A DNA stretch of 64,000 nucleotides from Telmatactis stephensoni. Taxonomy: Eukaryota; Cnidaria; Anthozoa; Actiniaria; Isophelliidae. The notes under the pieces are model-generated. The model had not been told where the DNA came from. It did no database searches and saw only the letters and a program-made list of their open reading frames with translations. Made by a program: the position numbers and the translations under genes. Shown one piece after another: positions 33,872-47,138 of this stretch; the stretch's first letter is position 1; each line of letters opens with the position of its first letter. The stretch covers positions 310,001-374,000 of the forward strand of contig JALIZF010001883.1 of the NCBI GenBank assembly GCA_029948255.1, written 5' to 3'.

Positions 33872-33899
33872 CAACTACACAAGTCCTCCTCTGTGCTGC

Positions 33900-35596
33900 T
33901 CACTAGTTCTAGCTAAAAAAATTAAAACTAAATTTAAAAAAATTAATAAAAAGAATTTCGTTTTGCCAAGTTTAAAGAAAATACATCACTTAAGAGGGGA
34001 GTCGCGGTCCCGTCGGCCCACCTCTAAATCCGAACCTGGACAATCGCAAAACAGGACCAAGCATCATCTTGCGTTTCACGATCACGTTTGAAATGCCTTA
34101 CGGTTGGAAAAGCGTACTTTACTGTATATAAGGAATTCATGCTCACTACTGATGTAAATCAACATTTCTATCAGTATTACTGATTACTATGAAGGGGAAT
34201 TTCAAATCTCGATTTTCAGATCAAATCAACACTAGTAGGAAACAACATCCCAAACTTTATTTTTGAACCTTTTCCCCACTTTTATGCAAATACTCGTTTA
34301 TTTAGTTACTGAAAAGTAATGCTGGGCCTTCCTGCGTTGATTTTTGAGTCAGAAAAAAAAATGTTTTCTTTATTTCTCTCTTTCTTTATCTCACACTGAT
34401 TCATTCTCTCAATAATTTTTCTTTCTTCCTTTCCTTCTTTTTTTTTTCTTTCTTTCTTTCTTTTTTTTCCCCCGATTCTTTCTTTTAAAAAAATTGGTCT
34501 AAAATCAGTTTGGTTTTATTAGAAAAATGCCTATTTTCAGTTCTTCTTGTACTAGCTAATTTAAAGAGAAAATGTTAAAATTAACTCGCTGAATTTACAA
34601 TTTGAGGTGTTCACGTAAAGACTAGCAAGTGTTTGTAAAGCTGATACGCAATGCTTTATTCAGTCACGACTACCTGTCGTGACTCAATCGTCGATGTTTG
34701 AGATATGTGCTATTAGGTGAGTACATTTTGTCGTTGTTTTGTAGATATGTGTTATCAAGTGAATAAATTCCAAACCTTTGTAGCTCACCAATCCCCCTTT
34801 CGTGCAAACCTTCCCAACCACAGAAACACTTCCTTTGTTTTATTTCAGTCGTTCAAACAATTGCAAAAACTAAAATACATTATATTTCAAAACCCTGCAT
34901 ATGTTTATGCGAAGGTGGATTTCACCTGTTTGCCGTGTTAAAGATGATATTATCTACGATTGGCGTAGTGTAACATGGCGTGTGTGGCTTCAGGGCCGGG
35001 AATTATGGCAACAATGATGTGCATGGGTTTTTAAAGATCGTTCAAAAATTCAACAATGTTGCGCTAAAAATCAATTTGTGCAATAACCTGGTACTAAATA
35101 GTCTACATTAGCTAGAATAACACACAAACAAACACACTCACAAACAAGCAGCATAAACATAGCATTAGGCATGGGCTGGTTCAATCAAGAGGAGAGGGGT
35201 AGGAAAATGTCGGGACAATAACCAGATATGCGGGCACTGATCAGATATCTCGGAGGCAGGAGGTAGGCGATCACCACGCCCTGATGGCCACTGAGCATGC
35301 AGGTTGTAACGATTATGAGACGAGTATTTTTTAGAATTCATGCAATATCGTATAAACGTATCTAAAGAAGAGTTTCTTTTCATTGCATTTAGAATTCCAA
35401 TGGGAGATTGATATTACACTTTTTTGAATTTACAATGATCAAAACGGAATCAGGACGGATCAGAAAGATAATAGAGAGAAAGCAAGAAAGAAGAGACAAG
35501 AGGATTTGTAACAATGAAAGAGGGATATACAACACGTATTTGGAGCTAAACCTCTGTGTGCATTCCCTATTGCTATTTGTAAATTATACAGAAAAA

Positions 35597-35597
<1 letters not shown>
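33900..35597. other. Gene-free stretch
   Basis: AT-rich DNA with pyrimidine-rich patches (34370-34480, CTTTCTTT-type). No supported gene, RNA or transposon end was found. It lies upstream of the first protease gene. Confidence 0.5.
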
Positions 35598-35598
<1 letters not shown>

Positions 35599-35678
<80 letters not shown>

Positions 35679-35684
35679 AAAGAA
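35599..35684. repeat. (GAAA)n microsatellite
   Basis: About 21 GAAA units, 255 bp upstream of the first protease start codon. Long ORFs through it are repeat artefacts. Confidence 0.95.
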
Positions 35685-35779
35685 AATCAAGCGACTAAGA
35701 TAGAATTGAGCATCTTGATGATATGACAATATCTAAAGCATATTTAATCAGCAATCTAAATGAAGCCTTAAAATTCTAA

Positions 35780-35938
35780 AGAATGTGTACTTAGTAGTTG
35801 CACACTTCTTCAAAGCTGAGTACTCAACTCTTTAGAAAAATCGTTAGCCACAAGCAGTTGTATAATCAACTGTTAAGCATAACTTGTATAAAGGTTGCCA
35901 AATTGAGTGTTTTCAACACCTAATACAGGATCTTCAAG
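35780..35938 (+). promoter_or_regulatory. Likely promoter of protease gene 1 (TATA box at 35887)
   Basis: TATAAAGG at 35887 lies 52 bp before the ATG at 35939. The block from TTCAAAGCTGAGTACTCA to ATAAAGGTTG is recognisably conserved upstream of protease gene 2 (minus, about 55620-55730: TTTAAAGCTGAGTATTCA to ATAAAAAGGTTGG). This suggests shared regulation of the two paralogs; the transcription start itself is inferred. Confidence 0.55.
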
Positions 35939-38900
35939 ATGTTCGTCTTGTTTGTAGCTGTACTGATTCTACCAGCCCTTATTGAAGGTAATACGAGATT
36001 GAAAAGTTGTTTTGAGACTGCACTTCCAAACTAGGACATAACTTTATTGACTAATTTAACTTGTTAATTTGCAATTTTAGTCTCATATTATAATGCTGCT
36101 CATTTCTTAATAAGCTTTAATTTTGCCTTTTGAATTGAATGGACATTAGCATTAAATAAAGAGTTTATTAATTTGATTACCTGAGATTTATTATTAAGTA
36201 TGGTACAAGTAAACTGTATGTTTGAATGTACTGTCGACAAACTTCCCACAAAAGATTTTCGTACTATATTGCTAAGAAGAAAAAGTGTATCATAATCTAT
36301 GTCTTAAAACAGCTCGTTTTATGTATCTATGCATTTTGATTTATCAACTAGGTTGTGGGAACCGTCCCACGTTTACTCGGGTCATCAATGGCCAAAATGC
36401 ATCCCCTCATTCGTGGCCTTGGCAGGCTTCACTACGTGTACGAGGCAGGCATATCTGTGGTGGTACATTAATTAGACCTGACTGGGTTTTAACTGCTGCC
36501 CACTGTGTTGACAGGAACCCAAGTCCTAGTGGTTACACTGTAGTGCTTGGTGAGTATCGGTTGAGTACTGTTCATGATTTCCAGGAAATTGGCGGGAAAA
36601 TGCCTAACAAGCACGTGTTATCGCCATAAGAACTATTTTCTTTTGCCGCGCAAAAATGCGTTCTTAAAAAAGACTTTGCAATGCAATACTTTGTTACGGC
36701 GTATAAGCAATAAGCAATGCACTTAAATTAAAACTTACAATTTATGAAGATAGCCATTGAGTTCTATTACACAACTCTAGCCATTAATGAACAAACACGA
36801 GGACCACTGATGTACAAATGATTAACGCGCTGTCAGATGTCTTTTTAACAACATGTTTAAGGATAAGAACTTATCCATATTTGTCCCTTATTTATATTTA
36901 TATTTTTAAGAAAAAAAGCTTAAAATTATATTACTTTGTATGACGTGTTTTGGAAAGAAACATGCTAACTTTTATAAACCTGTGTGTTTGGATAAGTGAG
37001 CACTTGGTTAGTTTACATAAACACCTTAATTGGAACTGCCCTTGTATGTAAAAACTCATCCTCCATCAATATATTTCGTGTCAATCATAATTGAAAGGTA
37101 ATTAGGCTTATGTATTCTAATTTATTATATGGCTAGATAATTTCCAGAATTTTGATTGGCTAACGCATGGTCTGTATTTTGCCATATCAGGACTATCCCG
37201 GATGAAAAGAAAAGTTTGCGTTTGGCAATTGTTTTAGCGGGACTTCTCAAAGCCATATAATAAATAAGTTATTAACCTCGTTTGCTCGGTCTGTATGTGA
37301 AAATATCAGACCTCGGTCTTTTGTACAGACCTCGCTGCGCTCGGTCCGTACTGTCAAGACCTCGGTCTGATATTTTCCCATACAGACCTCGCGCTCGGTT
37401 AATAACCCTTTAATATTTCTTAAGCGTACAGATTTTTGGGCATTATTTTCCAAACATAGTCCGCGTTCACAGTGTTCAGAGTTTTGACTTAATAAATAAA
37501 CAATATCTTTAATAGTTCTTGAATGACAAATAATAAAAAAACTATTTGAAACACTCAAGATTTCAAAATTATATACTATATTCAATGTTCAGTAAAACGA
37601 ATAAATTAATTAATTAATTAATTAATAAATGAATGAAAAAATTTAGACTTTATCTGTATCTTCTAAAAAGATGTAATGAAAAACAATCTACGCATGCCCT
37701 CAATTCTTTTAACTTTTGTACCTTAATCCTTATAGTTTTTCCCTCAAATACAAACCAACAGTTACATCAAGGACAGCTTACAGACAACTAACATTTTGTA
37801 ATTGATTCTAGGCGCACACCAAAGAACCGGAACTCAGACCAGCGTACAACAGACTTTCAATCTTAAACAACTCATCAAACATCAAGGGTTTACCATGCAG
37901 AATCTAAAACACGATGTTGCACTCTTACAACTTGAACGACCAGCGTCACTTAGTGACAAAGTGAACGTTGCTTGTCTTCCTTCGGGAGATGCAGCTGTTG
38001 GCGCTAGGTGTTACATCACAGGTGAATCATTTCTCTCATCAGAACATGGAACTATAATTAAGCCATTGTAGCAGTGCAACTACCCGCCAACCAAGGCTAT
38101 CCAAACAAATTTTGATGCAAATTATCCAATCACGATCGAGTATTTATAAAATTTACCTTATCTGAGTTGGCATGACTGATCACGAAACAATATAGATTCA
38201 AGTCAAGTCAACTAAGGCTGGGGTGGATAAATCTATACATTCTCTGTATTTATCAACCCCAGTATCGACTTGAATTAGTTATGCGATTTGGGAAAATGTC
38301 TATAGAATCCCTACATCTTTTTAGATATTTCGCTTAAAAATGCATGTAATTTGCTTTATATTTATTCGAAATACTTCACGTTTAACAAGAAGAGCAGTAG
38401 GCTGTAGGGACTCACCACAATTCTGTTATTTGATATTAAAAATGTATATTTAAAATTTGTCCGGGTGGCCTTGGTTTATGTAGTCACACTGCAACAGTGG
38501 TTTCTATTTGAGAATTATTGTTAAGCGTGAGATAAGTAATAGACAGTTAAATGATCTGATGTGACCACAGAACATACGAGGACCTCTAAAAATCAAGAAC
38601 AATTTGCAAGCGATTTCTTATAATCACCGCCACTGGTCACCAAGTCGACCTTTACCCACCCTTGATCATGAATTAAGACATTTCTTTGTTCATTGTGCAG
38701 ACTAACAATACCTAACGTTTGACTTCCATTTGGTTACTAACCCAAGGACAAAGAAACTATTTAAGTCAGTCCAGGAAGATTTTGTCACACGAACATCGCA
38801 TACGTACTTACAAACCTCTACAACTATGTTTTCACTGCTTTTGTAGGTTGGGGGAAAACAAATGGTGGTGGCAATGGACTACCAAACATCCTACAACAGG

Positions 38901-41900
38901 CAGCACTACCTGTAGTCAAACATGATGAATGCAAGCAAAAGTATGGCCGCATTCTCGATAGATCAGCTCATCTGTGTGCAGGAGAAGGACGAGCAGGCGC
39001 ATCCGGAGGGTGTAATGGTGACAGCGGTGGACCTTTCGTATGTAAGGAAGGAAGAAGATGGGTGGTTCACGGTGCTGTTAGCTTTGGACAGAGAAACTGC
39101 CCCACAACACACTACACTGTCTTTGCTAGAGTGAACAGCTACATAAACTGGATGTCAAGATACATTGGTTGTAAGTTTAATCCATGGTCATAGCAGATTA
39201 CTAGAAGGGATGGGTGACAGTACTGGCGTGTAATAACTTGATGACTTGTCAACTAGACCAGTTTTCGTATGACTGTGAAAACGGCACGGCAAACTCCACC
39301 ATGAGTTTCGACCAAAAAAGCTCAGCCATGCAATAAATAAACATGGAAAAAGCCAATTATTAGATAATTTTGCTGGGGAGCACTGTCTAAGATGTAAAAT
39401 TTTGAAAACGAATTGCAAGATTTTTCGCGAAAAAGTACGACATTCCGGTAATTACGGCTACCTTAATTATTCAACGATCGCTAAAGTCTAAAATGCCCTA
39501 ATCGGATCTAATTCACACAGTGACGTGTTGGTAATTACTTCCACTGCTTAATGTATCTTATATATTTATTTAGCGCCCGCAATATAACTCGAAAGTGCGG
39601 AGTTCTGGTCCTTGTTTCAATTTTATACTGACTTTGACGCGTGATATTTTCCCATCTGGGGTGCCTTCGAATTAAATAGTTATCCACAGCGCACTATAGC
39701 TAGCGGTAGGTAGACTGCTTATGTCTCCGTTGTCTCAGTATTTCGGTAATTGAACATAATTTAGAAGAACGAGATCGCCAACCAAATGTTCCATGTCTTG
39801 TATTAATGAATTTTGAACCAAAAACTCAACAAAAACACATTTTAAACACATGCGCAGACAAATTGTATGCTTTCTTCAATTGAAGGGAAACAAATAAGCA
39901 AAGAGCAAACAAGAAATAAGCATGGATGTATGCATTAACGAATGGCAAGCATGCATGGACGAGTAAATAATTCCTCATTATGGATAAAAAAAACATTAAT
40001 ATTTTTGATCAGATTTACAGTTATTTGTTATACTACTATTGCTATTGCCATTGATTCAACAGCTAAACCACCACCAACGAATGGACCACCACCACCAACG
40101 AATAGACCACCATCCCCACCCCCACCAACGAATAGACCACCACCCCCACCCCCACCAACGAATGGACCACCACCACCTCCTCCTCCAAGTAAGTGATCTT
40201 ATGATTTATTTAAAACCTTGATGAATTACTTAGAGGTTAACGCACTCAGCGAGTGAATTATCGGGATTTATCTTCACGAGTTTGCTAACAATGAACGAGA
40301 AATTTTAAATACTGCACGAGGCGTTAGCCGAGTGCAGTATGAAAAAATTTCGAGTTCATTGTTAGTAAACGAGTGAAGATAAAATCCCGATAATTCACGA
40401 GCAAAGAGTGCGTTAACCTTTTTATTATTCAATTTGAATACACTGCAGAAGCAGGCTAAAACTGTCAGTCGACATCTAAGATCACTAGAAATAAGCTTAA
40501 CTCAAGTCATCCAAAATAGTAAGACTTATTCAAAATTTATTTAATAGCATTTGGTAATTTTAACAATACAAATTAAAATAAACCTTTCAGAAGAAAACTA
40601 GGAGAAAAGTACCGTGATACAAGAATAATAAACGAGTTCTCAGAATCCATGTTTACAACTTGCTCGGTAAAATTGAAATCGTCCATAAGTCTTATAAACA
40701 AAGAACTCAGACTTTTTTGGATCGTTAAGTGATTCATCACTGAGTCCTAGAACTCGGTAAGTGAAAGGTCTAGAAAATTATCGCTGGAGTTTTGGATATA
40801 GGTTTAAACTGGCGACTTACGGTTGAAACGCTGCTAAACCTTGGTGCATGAAGCCGGGAAGAAGTAGTTTTCGTTTGTCGACAGCCGAAGGCTGAAGTAC
40901 TCGTTTGGCGATTTTTTCGATTCATGATAAAATTTCTTTACCCCATCTGAGAGAAGTTGCGGGGAAAGGATTTCCAGACTTTCTGTTGGATAGTTTTTGG
41001 ATAGCCAGTCTAAAAAACAAAAATTATAGTGATGAATTTGCAAAGCCGGCGAATAGTGTTTTGACAAAAACAACACGCCAAAAACTGAATTTACGGTTTG
41101 AATGAAAGTTAGAACTTCGTAAGCTTACCGTTAAAAACAGAGACAGACTTGTGGCGACAGACTTTCTAAACTTTCTATGAGATAGGCTTTGGATAACAGT
41201 TGAAATATGTTGATCTCAGTAAGCTCCAAAAACTTCAATGAAATTGAGTTTACCTTCATAACGCACGCGTGATTTTATAGAAAATTAATACGTCGGTATT
41301 AATCCCTCGTGACGTGTTGTCACGTCATAACAACGCGTCACGTGGTACAAACTGACCAATCAGAAAATCAGAATTTGTACAGTGTATGAAAATTGAATAA
41401 TAATTTGTATTTATGAATCTTTTCTATTTAGTATTTATTTGTTTATTTATTTGTCTATTGATTGTTTGATTCATTCATTCATAACAAATAGACATATGTG
41501 ACGATTAGGCAAATCCGTCAGCTTTCAAAGCATCCTTGGTCCCTGATATTATGCAGGGTTTATATCATTCTCGATTTATTCAGATAAAGCCCGGTAATTT
41601 ATCTGGATTAATCCCTTGAGTTCATAATGACCTGGAATGTACGCGATATAAAGCCCTAAAAACTAAGAGAAAACCAATCATATAATAACACTGCACAAAG
41701 ACATACTTGTACAACAATGTCAATGCCTCCCGCGCTTTCCATAAATTAAACATTCTCTAAGAGTTTAAATATCATTAAGATAGCCTGTTCTTAAAACCAG
41801 AACTTATTTAGGCGTCCAATAGGTTCGTTGCGCACTAATTAATTGGAGACATTCTCAGACATATACTGTAAGTAAATGTTGAAATTCTGTGCAAACAAGT

Positions 41901-43935
41901 ACCACTGCACATGCAATTCTGTTTTTACTGGAGGAGTAGCGCGGAGAAAAAAGGCTTTAAAAAAGATAAAAAAGAGAGAGAAATTTGAACTGACAAACTC
42001 AAGTCACATGACCAGTGCCTCGTCCCAGAATTGAAATGAAACCAGAAAGGTGACAGACTGTCGCTTGGCCACCATTGCTTTCCGAAGCCGGAGAAATAGT
42101 GAAGAAGAGTAAAAACAAGCGTTTTAAATTCTAATCATGACATTTAATTTTACGTTTTAGATTTTGCGTAGAATTTCTCTAAAATTTCCTTAGTATAGTC
42201 CTGCGTTACTATTTTGATAAAACTCTTTCAGATTTGAGAATTAATCGAGTTTGTGTAAACATTTAACAATGACCATTAATTATTAGGCAAGAATGAATAA
42301 ACTTGAAACTCAGTGAAGATTGAAGCCTAAGCAGGGCCTGATTATATGAACCGGGCTGGCCTGGTTAAGTGGGCTGACTTTTATTCTGTGGCCCTTAGTA
42401 TAGGGAAAAGAAAACGAAAAACGTCAGCCCGCAGTTAACTAGGCCAGCCCGGTTCATATAATCAGCTGGCCCTATAGTAGTCTCGTAAATTAATGTTGTT
42501 TTGCTGTAATGACAGGTTGCAAAGACATCTGGCCTACACGTGCGTGTCGAGCGCATCGTGATTACATATGCCTTGGAAATTTCCCTCATTTAAAGAAAGT
42601 TTGCAAGAAAACGTGCAATCTCTGTAAGTAATTATCACATTTTCAAGTATCCTGCTCTTTCCAGCTAATAATTAAACTCCCAGCCATCACAGACAACTAC
42701 GTCGTTATGGGCTTCTGGACAGGTCATTGCAAGCCAAATATCCTCTATAGTTCGAGGCTAACCCTGTATTTGTGCGCCCGTTGTTTAATTTTGCAGCGGT
42801 ATCATCAAACTCTAAAAAGATCTTTTTTTAAGTTGGTTTGGAGGAGACAGCATGGCCCAGTGGTCAGAGCGTCGGTCTCGTAATCCCAGTGGCAACTACA
42901 TAAGGTTGCAGAGCAGAATTTGTTCCGGGTAGTCCTTTTGTACAGAATTGGCTTCTCGACCACTGCTTGTTAATAGCCAACTTTTTTGCATTGTCTCCTG
43001 GTCAGTCGGGATTCTTAGCAATCTCGTTTAAAAAATATTGTATCAACTGACATTTAGTCTTGAAATTAGAAGTAAACTAGCAAATATCCCCAGAATTAAT
43101 AGCTGTTTGCTACATGTACAAATTTCTAGGTAAATCTTTGAGAGGGAACTAACCAATCCAAGTGAACTTGAACAACTTGTTAGCACTACCAAAGGGACAA
43201 AATTTTGGTGCCATATTGGCGCCCTGACCAGGGTAGAGGTTCTGACAAGAGCAAATATCTTATAACTGTAACTGCAGTCAAATTAAGAAATTTACATTTT
43301 AGCACAACTTGTAATTTTCTCGCTTTCTGATTGGCTGTTAGCTATGATCAATAAGAGGACATATACACATGCACACAGATCTGATGGCGTCATCTGTCAC
43401 GCAAAAAGGGTCTCAATGGGGGTATAGCTTTGACGGTTGACGATTAAAAACTGATCAGTGTTTTTACAGAGAGAGGACAGAGACATGGCTCGCTCAAAAA
43501 ACGTCAAAAATATTTTACAAAATCATCAATATAAAACAATTGCTTATGTCTCTGTACTGTGATATAAACACTCTGGAAGATGTAGAGCACTCGAAAAGCA
43601 AGAGAAACACTCGGCTACGCCTCGTGTTCCTAAGTTTGCTTTTCTCTTGCTCTACATCTTCCATCGTGTTTACATTTAACAGCTTTTTCCGTGCTCCGTT
43701 CAGTAATACAGCACGCAGGAAGTGACGAAAGCACGAAAGAAGTGTAAGGAGAGCACGAGCCGTAAACACCCCCTAAGTCTGCGTATGTCGCTTCTGCTTC
43801 TGCTTTCGTCGCTCGTGAAAGCCAGCCATTTAATTTTCTTTCTTTTCCTTCTTTTGATTCTTTGCGCACTTGTAGTTGTTTATTTGATTGATTATATGGA
43901 GAAACTTATTCAATTTGTACTGTTTTGCAGGTTGA
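35939..43935 (+). CDS. Secreted chymotrypsin/elastase-like serine protease with Pro-rich linker and ShK domain (gene 1)
   Basis: Seven coding exons: 35939-35987, 36352-36549, 37812-38021, 38847-39170, 40063-40188, 42516-42623, 43931-43935. They total 1020 nt, 339 aa; every intron is phase 1 with GT-AG ends. The signal peptide is [16 protein letters not shown]. The short propeptide ends R26, and the activation site is R/VING. S1 peptidase catalytic triad: His67 (LTAAHC), Asp117 ([10 protein letters not shown]), Ser212 (NGDSGGP). Residues 261-302 are a linker of repeated PPPTN(G/R) units. Residues 304-339 are a six-cysteine ShK domain (C304, C313, C321, C332, C336, C339). The final cysteine codon is split and the last exon codes only GT TGA. 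By hand alignment the S1 pocket has Gly189, Gly216 and Thr226, suggesting elastase-like preference for small residues (inference). Secreted or gland-cell digestive or defence roles are both possible. The introns carry dispersed repeats. Confidence 0.9.
37127..37412. repeat. Dispersed repeat, copy B (gene 1 intron 2)
   Basis: Same repeat and orientation as 13089-13350, with an extra GTATGTGAAAATATCAGACC segment that makes part of the right side an inverted repeat. It ends GCGCTCGGTTAATAACCC. Confidence 0.7.
39230..39800. repeat. Solo arm of the large foldback repeat family
   Basis: Sequence including AAAAAGTACGACATTCC, TTATTCAACGATCG, ACTCGAAAGTGCGGAGTTCT and GATATTTTCCCATCTGG is colinear with 46360-47290. 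It represents one arm of the foldback element at 45489-47390, in intron 4 of protease gene 1. Confidence 0.65.
40234..40420. mobile_element. Foldback element, about 75-bp arms
   Basis: AGGTTAACGCACTC with GAATTATCGGGATTTATCTT and GCTAACAATGAACGAGAAAT at the left pairs with the mirrored sequence ending GAGTGCGTTAACCT at the right. The loop is GCACGAGGCGTTAGCCGAGTGC. It starts 46 bp after protease gene 1 exon 5. No target duplication was seen. Confidence 0.75.
42333..42473. mobile_element. 141-bp palindromic MITE
   Basis: AGGGCCTGATTATATGAACC and GGGCTGGCCTGGTTAA at the left pair with the inverted right arm GGTTCATATAATCAGC and TGGCCCT. A related single arm is at 3654-3690. It lies 43 bp upstream of the ShK exon of protease gene 1. 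Confidence 0.7.
42844..42995 (+). repeat. Degenerate tRNA-derived SINE-like repeat
   Basis: CATGGCCCAGTGGTCAGAGC resembles a pol III A box from a tRNA-like SINE head. The B box is not intact. The tail TTGTCTCCTGGTCAGTCGGG, then ATTCTTAGCAATC, resembles a family I recall from corals. Not a functional tRNA: no clover-leaf closes. Confidence 0.45.
43440..43700. repeat. Dispersed palindromic repeat, copy B (truncated right arm)
   Basis: Shares GAGGACAGAGACATGGCTCG, GTCTCTGTACTGTGATATAA and CACTCGGCTACGCCTCGTGT with 24310-24590. The right arm breaks off at CATCGTGTTTACATTTAAC. It lies in the last intron of protease gene 1. Confidence 0.7.
43931..43935 (+). other. Terminal coding exon of protease gene 1: five coding bases
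   Basis: After the acceptor TTTGTACTGTTTTGCAG the exon contributes GT to the last Cys codon (T/GT), then TGA. The same arrangement (GT TAA) ends protease gene 2 at 50582-50578, which supports both. Confidence 0.75.
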
Positions 43936-45252
43936 TTACAATGACAGCGTAAAAGAGGGATTGCAAATTTAACCATATTAAAGGATGCATAAATGAAAAT
44001 GCTGTTGTTGTATTTGTTTATTGTGATTTTTTTCTCAGTTTGAAGAAACTTAGTGACTTTGAATTACTTTAACACCATCAGTATTATTATCCTCTTATAT
44101 GGGGTCACTTGAAACGTTCTACAGAAGTTTCTTTCTTCTTGCTGAGGGACAACGCTGAAGAAAAACGTATTATTGGAACGAGAGAAAGTAACTTGAAAAG
44201 ACTATCAAAAGAGTCCATCGCTTAAAATATCTTGTTTTCAAATGGACGAATATGCCCAACAAAAGCATGTCAACCTTCCAATTTTGTGTTCATAATAATA
44301 ATGTCCATTAGCTTGTTATCGCTGGTATCTCTTAGGGGTCAAAAAATCGTCCGACCACGCCCTTTTAAAAAGACTTCCGGTAACTTTTAGGGGTATTTTT
44401 GAAAATTTCCGACGAGCATACCCGATCCTTTTACAATGGAGTACCCACCACCCCCCACCCCACCCCCCCCGGGCAGTTCCCACTCATATGAAATCAGTTG
44501 TTTTTAGAGATAAGTATGTATTCTGAGGCTACGTTGCTCGGGCTTCCTGTGGGGACGAAAACTTCAGTTACACAGGAACATCAACGTGTTCGTTCGTTCA
44601 GAATCGTGTACATAGCTTTTTATGTTGTGAAGTGAGGAAAGAATCAACTGAATTATAAGCAAAAAGGACATTTAGTAGCGGCGTCTTGGGCTTGCAAAAG
44701 AAGTCTAAGTGAACGCATTGTTGTTTTTGCTGCGAACGCAGTGAGCAGCAACACTAATCTCGCAGGACTTCGGGATCCCTGTATCGCACACATACCGAAT
44801 TTCGTGGGCGAGCTAGCTGGCTAGCAATTTCTGAATTTAGCACCTGCAGTATGATCATTACGTATCAGCGGTTATCGCCAAATGATGAATGCGCCTTAAA
44901 CCACATGGTCGTTCTCTTCGTGCTATTTCCCCGGTACACGAAGGTGTGTTTGAAAGTTCATCATGTTTAATGCGACTCTGTTTAATCGAGGAAGTATTCA
45001 TCAAGGTGATAGTCGTTTTAGAGACATTTCTAGAGGAAGATAGTGTGCTTTTATGAGTCTTTCAGCTTTGTTATGTGCTAATTCTTGTGATATTTCGATT
45101 TGGACAACAGAGACTGTAGATTGTAAGGGATTCTGATCGAAAGGGATTCTTTGTTCTTGAAAGCATTCGAAGAAGGTTCTATACCTGATGCAGAGACGAT
45201 TTCACTCAATTATCTGCCAGATCGTGTCCCTGGGTCTACGTTGGCACGGAAT

Positions 45253-45488
45253 ATCGCTCGACGAGGCAAACAATCAAAATAAATCGCCCGACGAGGCAAA
45301 CAATCGAAATAACTCGCCCGACGAGGCAAACAATCGAAATAAATCGCCCGACGAGGCAAACAATCGAAATAAATCGCCCGACGAGGCAAACAATCGAAAT
45401 AAATCGCCCGACGAGGCAAACAATCGAAATAAATCGCCCGACGAGGCAAACAATCGAAATAAATCGCCCGACGAGGCAAACAATCGAA
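45253..45488. repeat. 30-bp minisatellite, about 8 copies
   Basis: The unit AATCGCCCGACGAGGCAAAC plus AATCGAAATA is nearly identical in all copies; early copies have CTCG or AAAAT variants. The unit length is divisible by three and the unit lacks stops in four of the six frames, which creates several overlapping ORFs (plus-strand repeat NKSPDEANNR). It abuts the left end of the foldback element at 45489-47390. Confidence 0.95.
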
Positions 45489-46962
45489 AAATACATATGT
45501 ATAGCATGTATACAATTTGTCTGCGCATGTCTGTGTTTTGGGCTTGAAATTCATTTGCATATCGAATGCAAGAAATTTTATGTTGACACGGAATATTTGG
45601 CTGGCTATCTCGTTCTTCAAAATTATGTTCAACAACCGAAATACTGAGACAACTAAAACATGAGCAGTCTACATAACGCTAGTGCGCTGTGGATAACTAT
45701 CCAGATCGAAGGCACTCCAGATGGGAAAATATCACGCGTCAAAGTCACTGAGAAAGTTGTGGGAAGGACCAGAACTCCGCACTTTCGAGTTATAATATTG
45801 GTGTTTAATTCATGTATAAGGTAAATTTAGTAATGGATGTCATTACCAACACGGTACTGTGTGAATTGGATCCAATAAGAGTACTCTGGACTTCATTGAT
45901 TGTTGAATGATTAGCCATATTTACTGGAATGTCGTACTTTTTCGCACAAAATTCTTGCAATTCATTCTGAAAATTTTACATCTTTGACAGCGCCCCCCAG
46001 CAAAATTATTAATAATACGCTTTTTCCATGCTTCGTTCTTGTAAAACAGAGCTTTCTTGGTGGAAACTCCTGGTCCCTCCATGTGATTTCAAGCAATGTT
46101 TACAGCCAGGTTCAAACCTTGTTAAAATTGACTAAATTCGGTAGCCTATATTTTATAATCTGCAACATTTATCTAGAAGTTAATGACCTATTTTTATACA
46201 TGGTGAGGCATACAGTTTGTGCCGTATGAAGCAGCGTTTTATACTTTATAAAAGAGCAATAAATTCATCGCTGACATTTGCATGCAAACAACGTGCTTGG
46301 AAACACGTTCACAAAAATGCTTTAGATCACATGTAGGGACCACGAATTTGGACTAAAAAAGCTCAGTTTTGCAAGAAAGAAACGTGGAAAAATCCAATTA
46401 CTAAATAAATTTGCTGGGGGGCGCAGTGTAAGATGTCAAATTTTGAAAGTGAATTGCAAGAATTTTGAGCGAAAAAGTACGACATTCCAGTAAACATGGC
46501 TAATTATTCAACGATCGATGGAGTCTAAAATACCCTTATTGGGTCTAATCTAAACAGTAACTTGTTGTTAATGGATTCCACTGCTTAACGTACCTTACAT
46601 ATAAATTCAGCGCCCACAATATTACTCGAAAGTGCGGAGTTCTGGTTCTTCTCACAACTTTCTACTGACTTTGACGCGCGATATTTATAATTATTATTTA
46701 TAATTATTTATATATATAATAAAACCATTTAATTCAGTACACAAGTTAAATACTCGAGGCGCTGACCAAAAAATATTAAAGGTTCCAATGGTTACCACTA
46801 ATGCTGGTATGAGAACTTTTGCTTTCACTGGCGCCAAAGAATGGAACAGCCTACCAAAAGAATTCAGAAATGCAAGCAGTATAGCTTCATTCAAAAGACT
46901 GTACTTAAACGCAAAGTTTAAGGAATTAAAGAGCGACATTGAATGACATTTTAAAATATTTC

Positions 46963-46995
<33 letters not shown>

Positions 46996-47103
46996 TGTTA
47001 TATGTTATTTATAATGAACTGTTATTGTTATTATTTATTATTCTCGCATGTTTCTTAGGGCCTGGATGAAAATTACTTAAATGTAATTCTAGTTACCCTA
47101 ATC

Positions 47104-47138
<35 letters not shown>

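Noticed and set aside
38922..39134. Second ORF overlapping the active-site exon of gene 1, also found in gene 2
   Set aside because: It is conserved only because the two exons are nearly identical at the nucleotide level; it is a shadow frame of the protease.
42848..42915. tRNA gene
   Set aside because: It has an A-box-like stretch but no B box or clover-leaf; better explained as a degenerate SINE.
45253..45488. CRISPR-like array
   Set aside because: Units are contiguous with no variable spacers, and the DNA is eukaryotic.
45188..45635. Overlapping ORFs of 84-141 aa on both strands
   Set aside because: They are produced by the 30-bp minisatellite, whose unit is stop-free in several frames; no splice or domain evidence.
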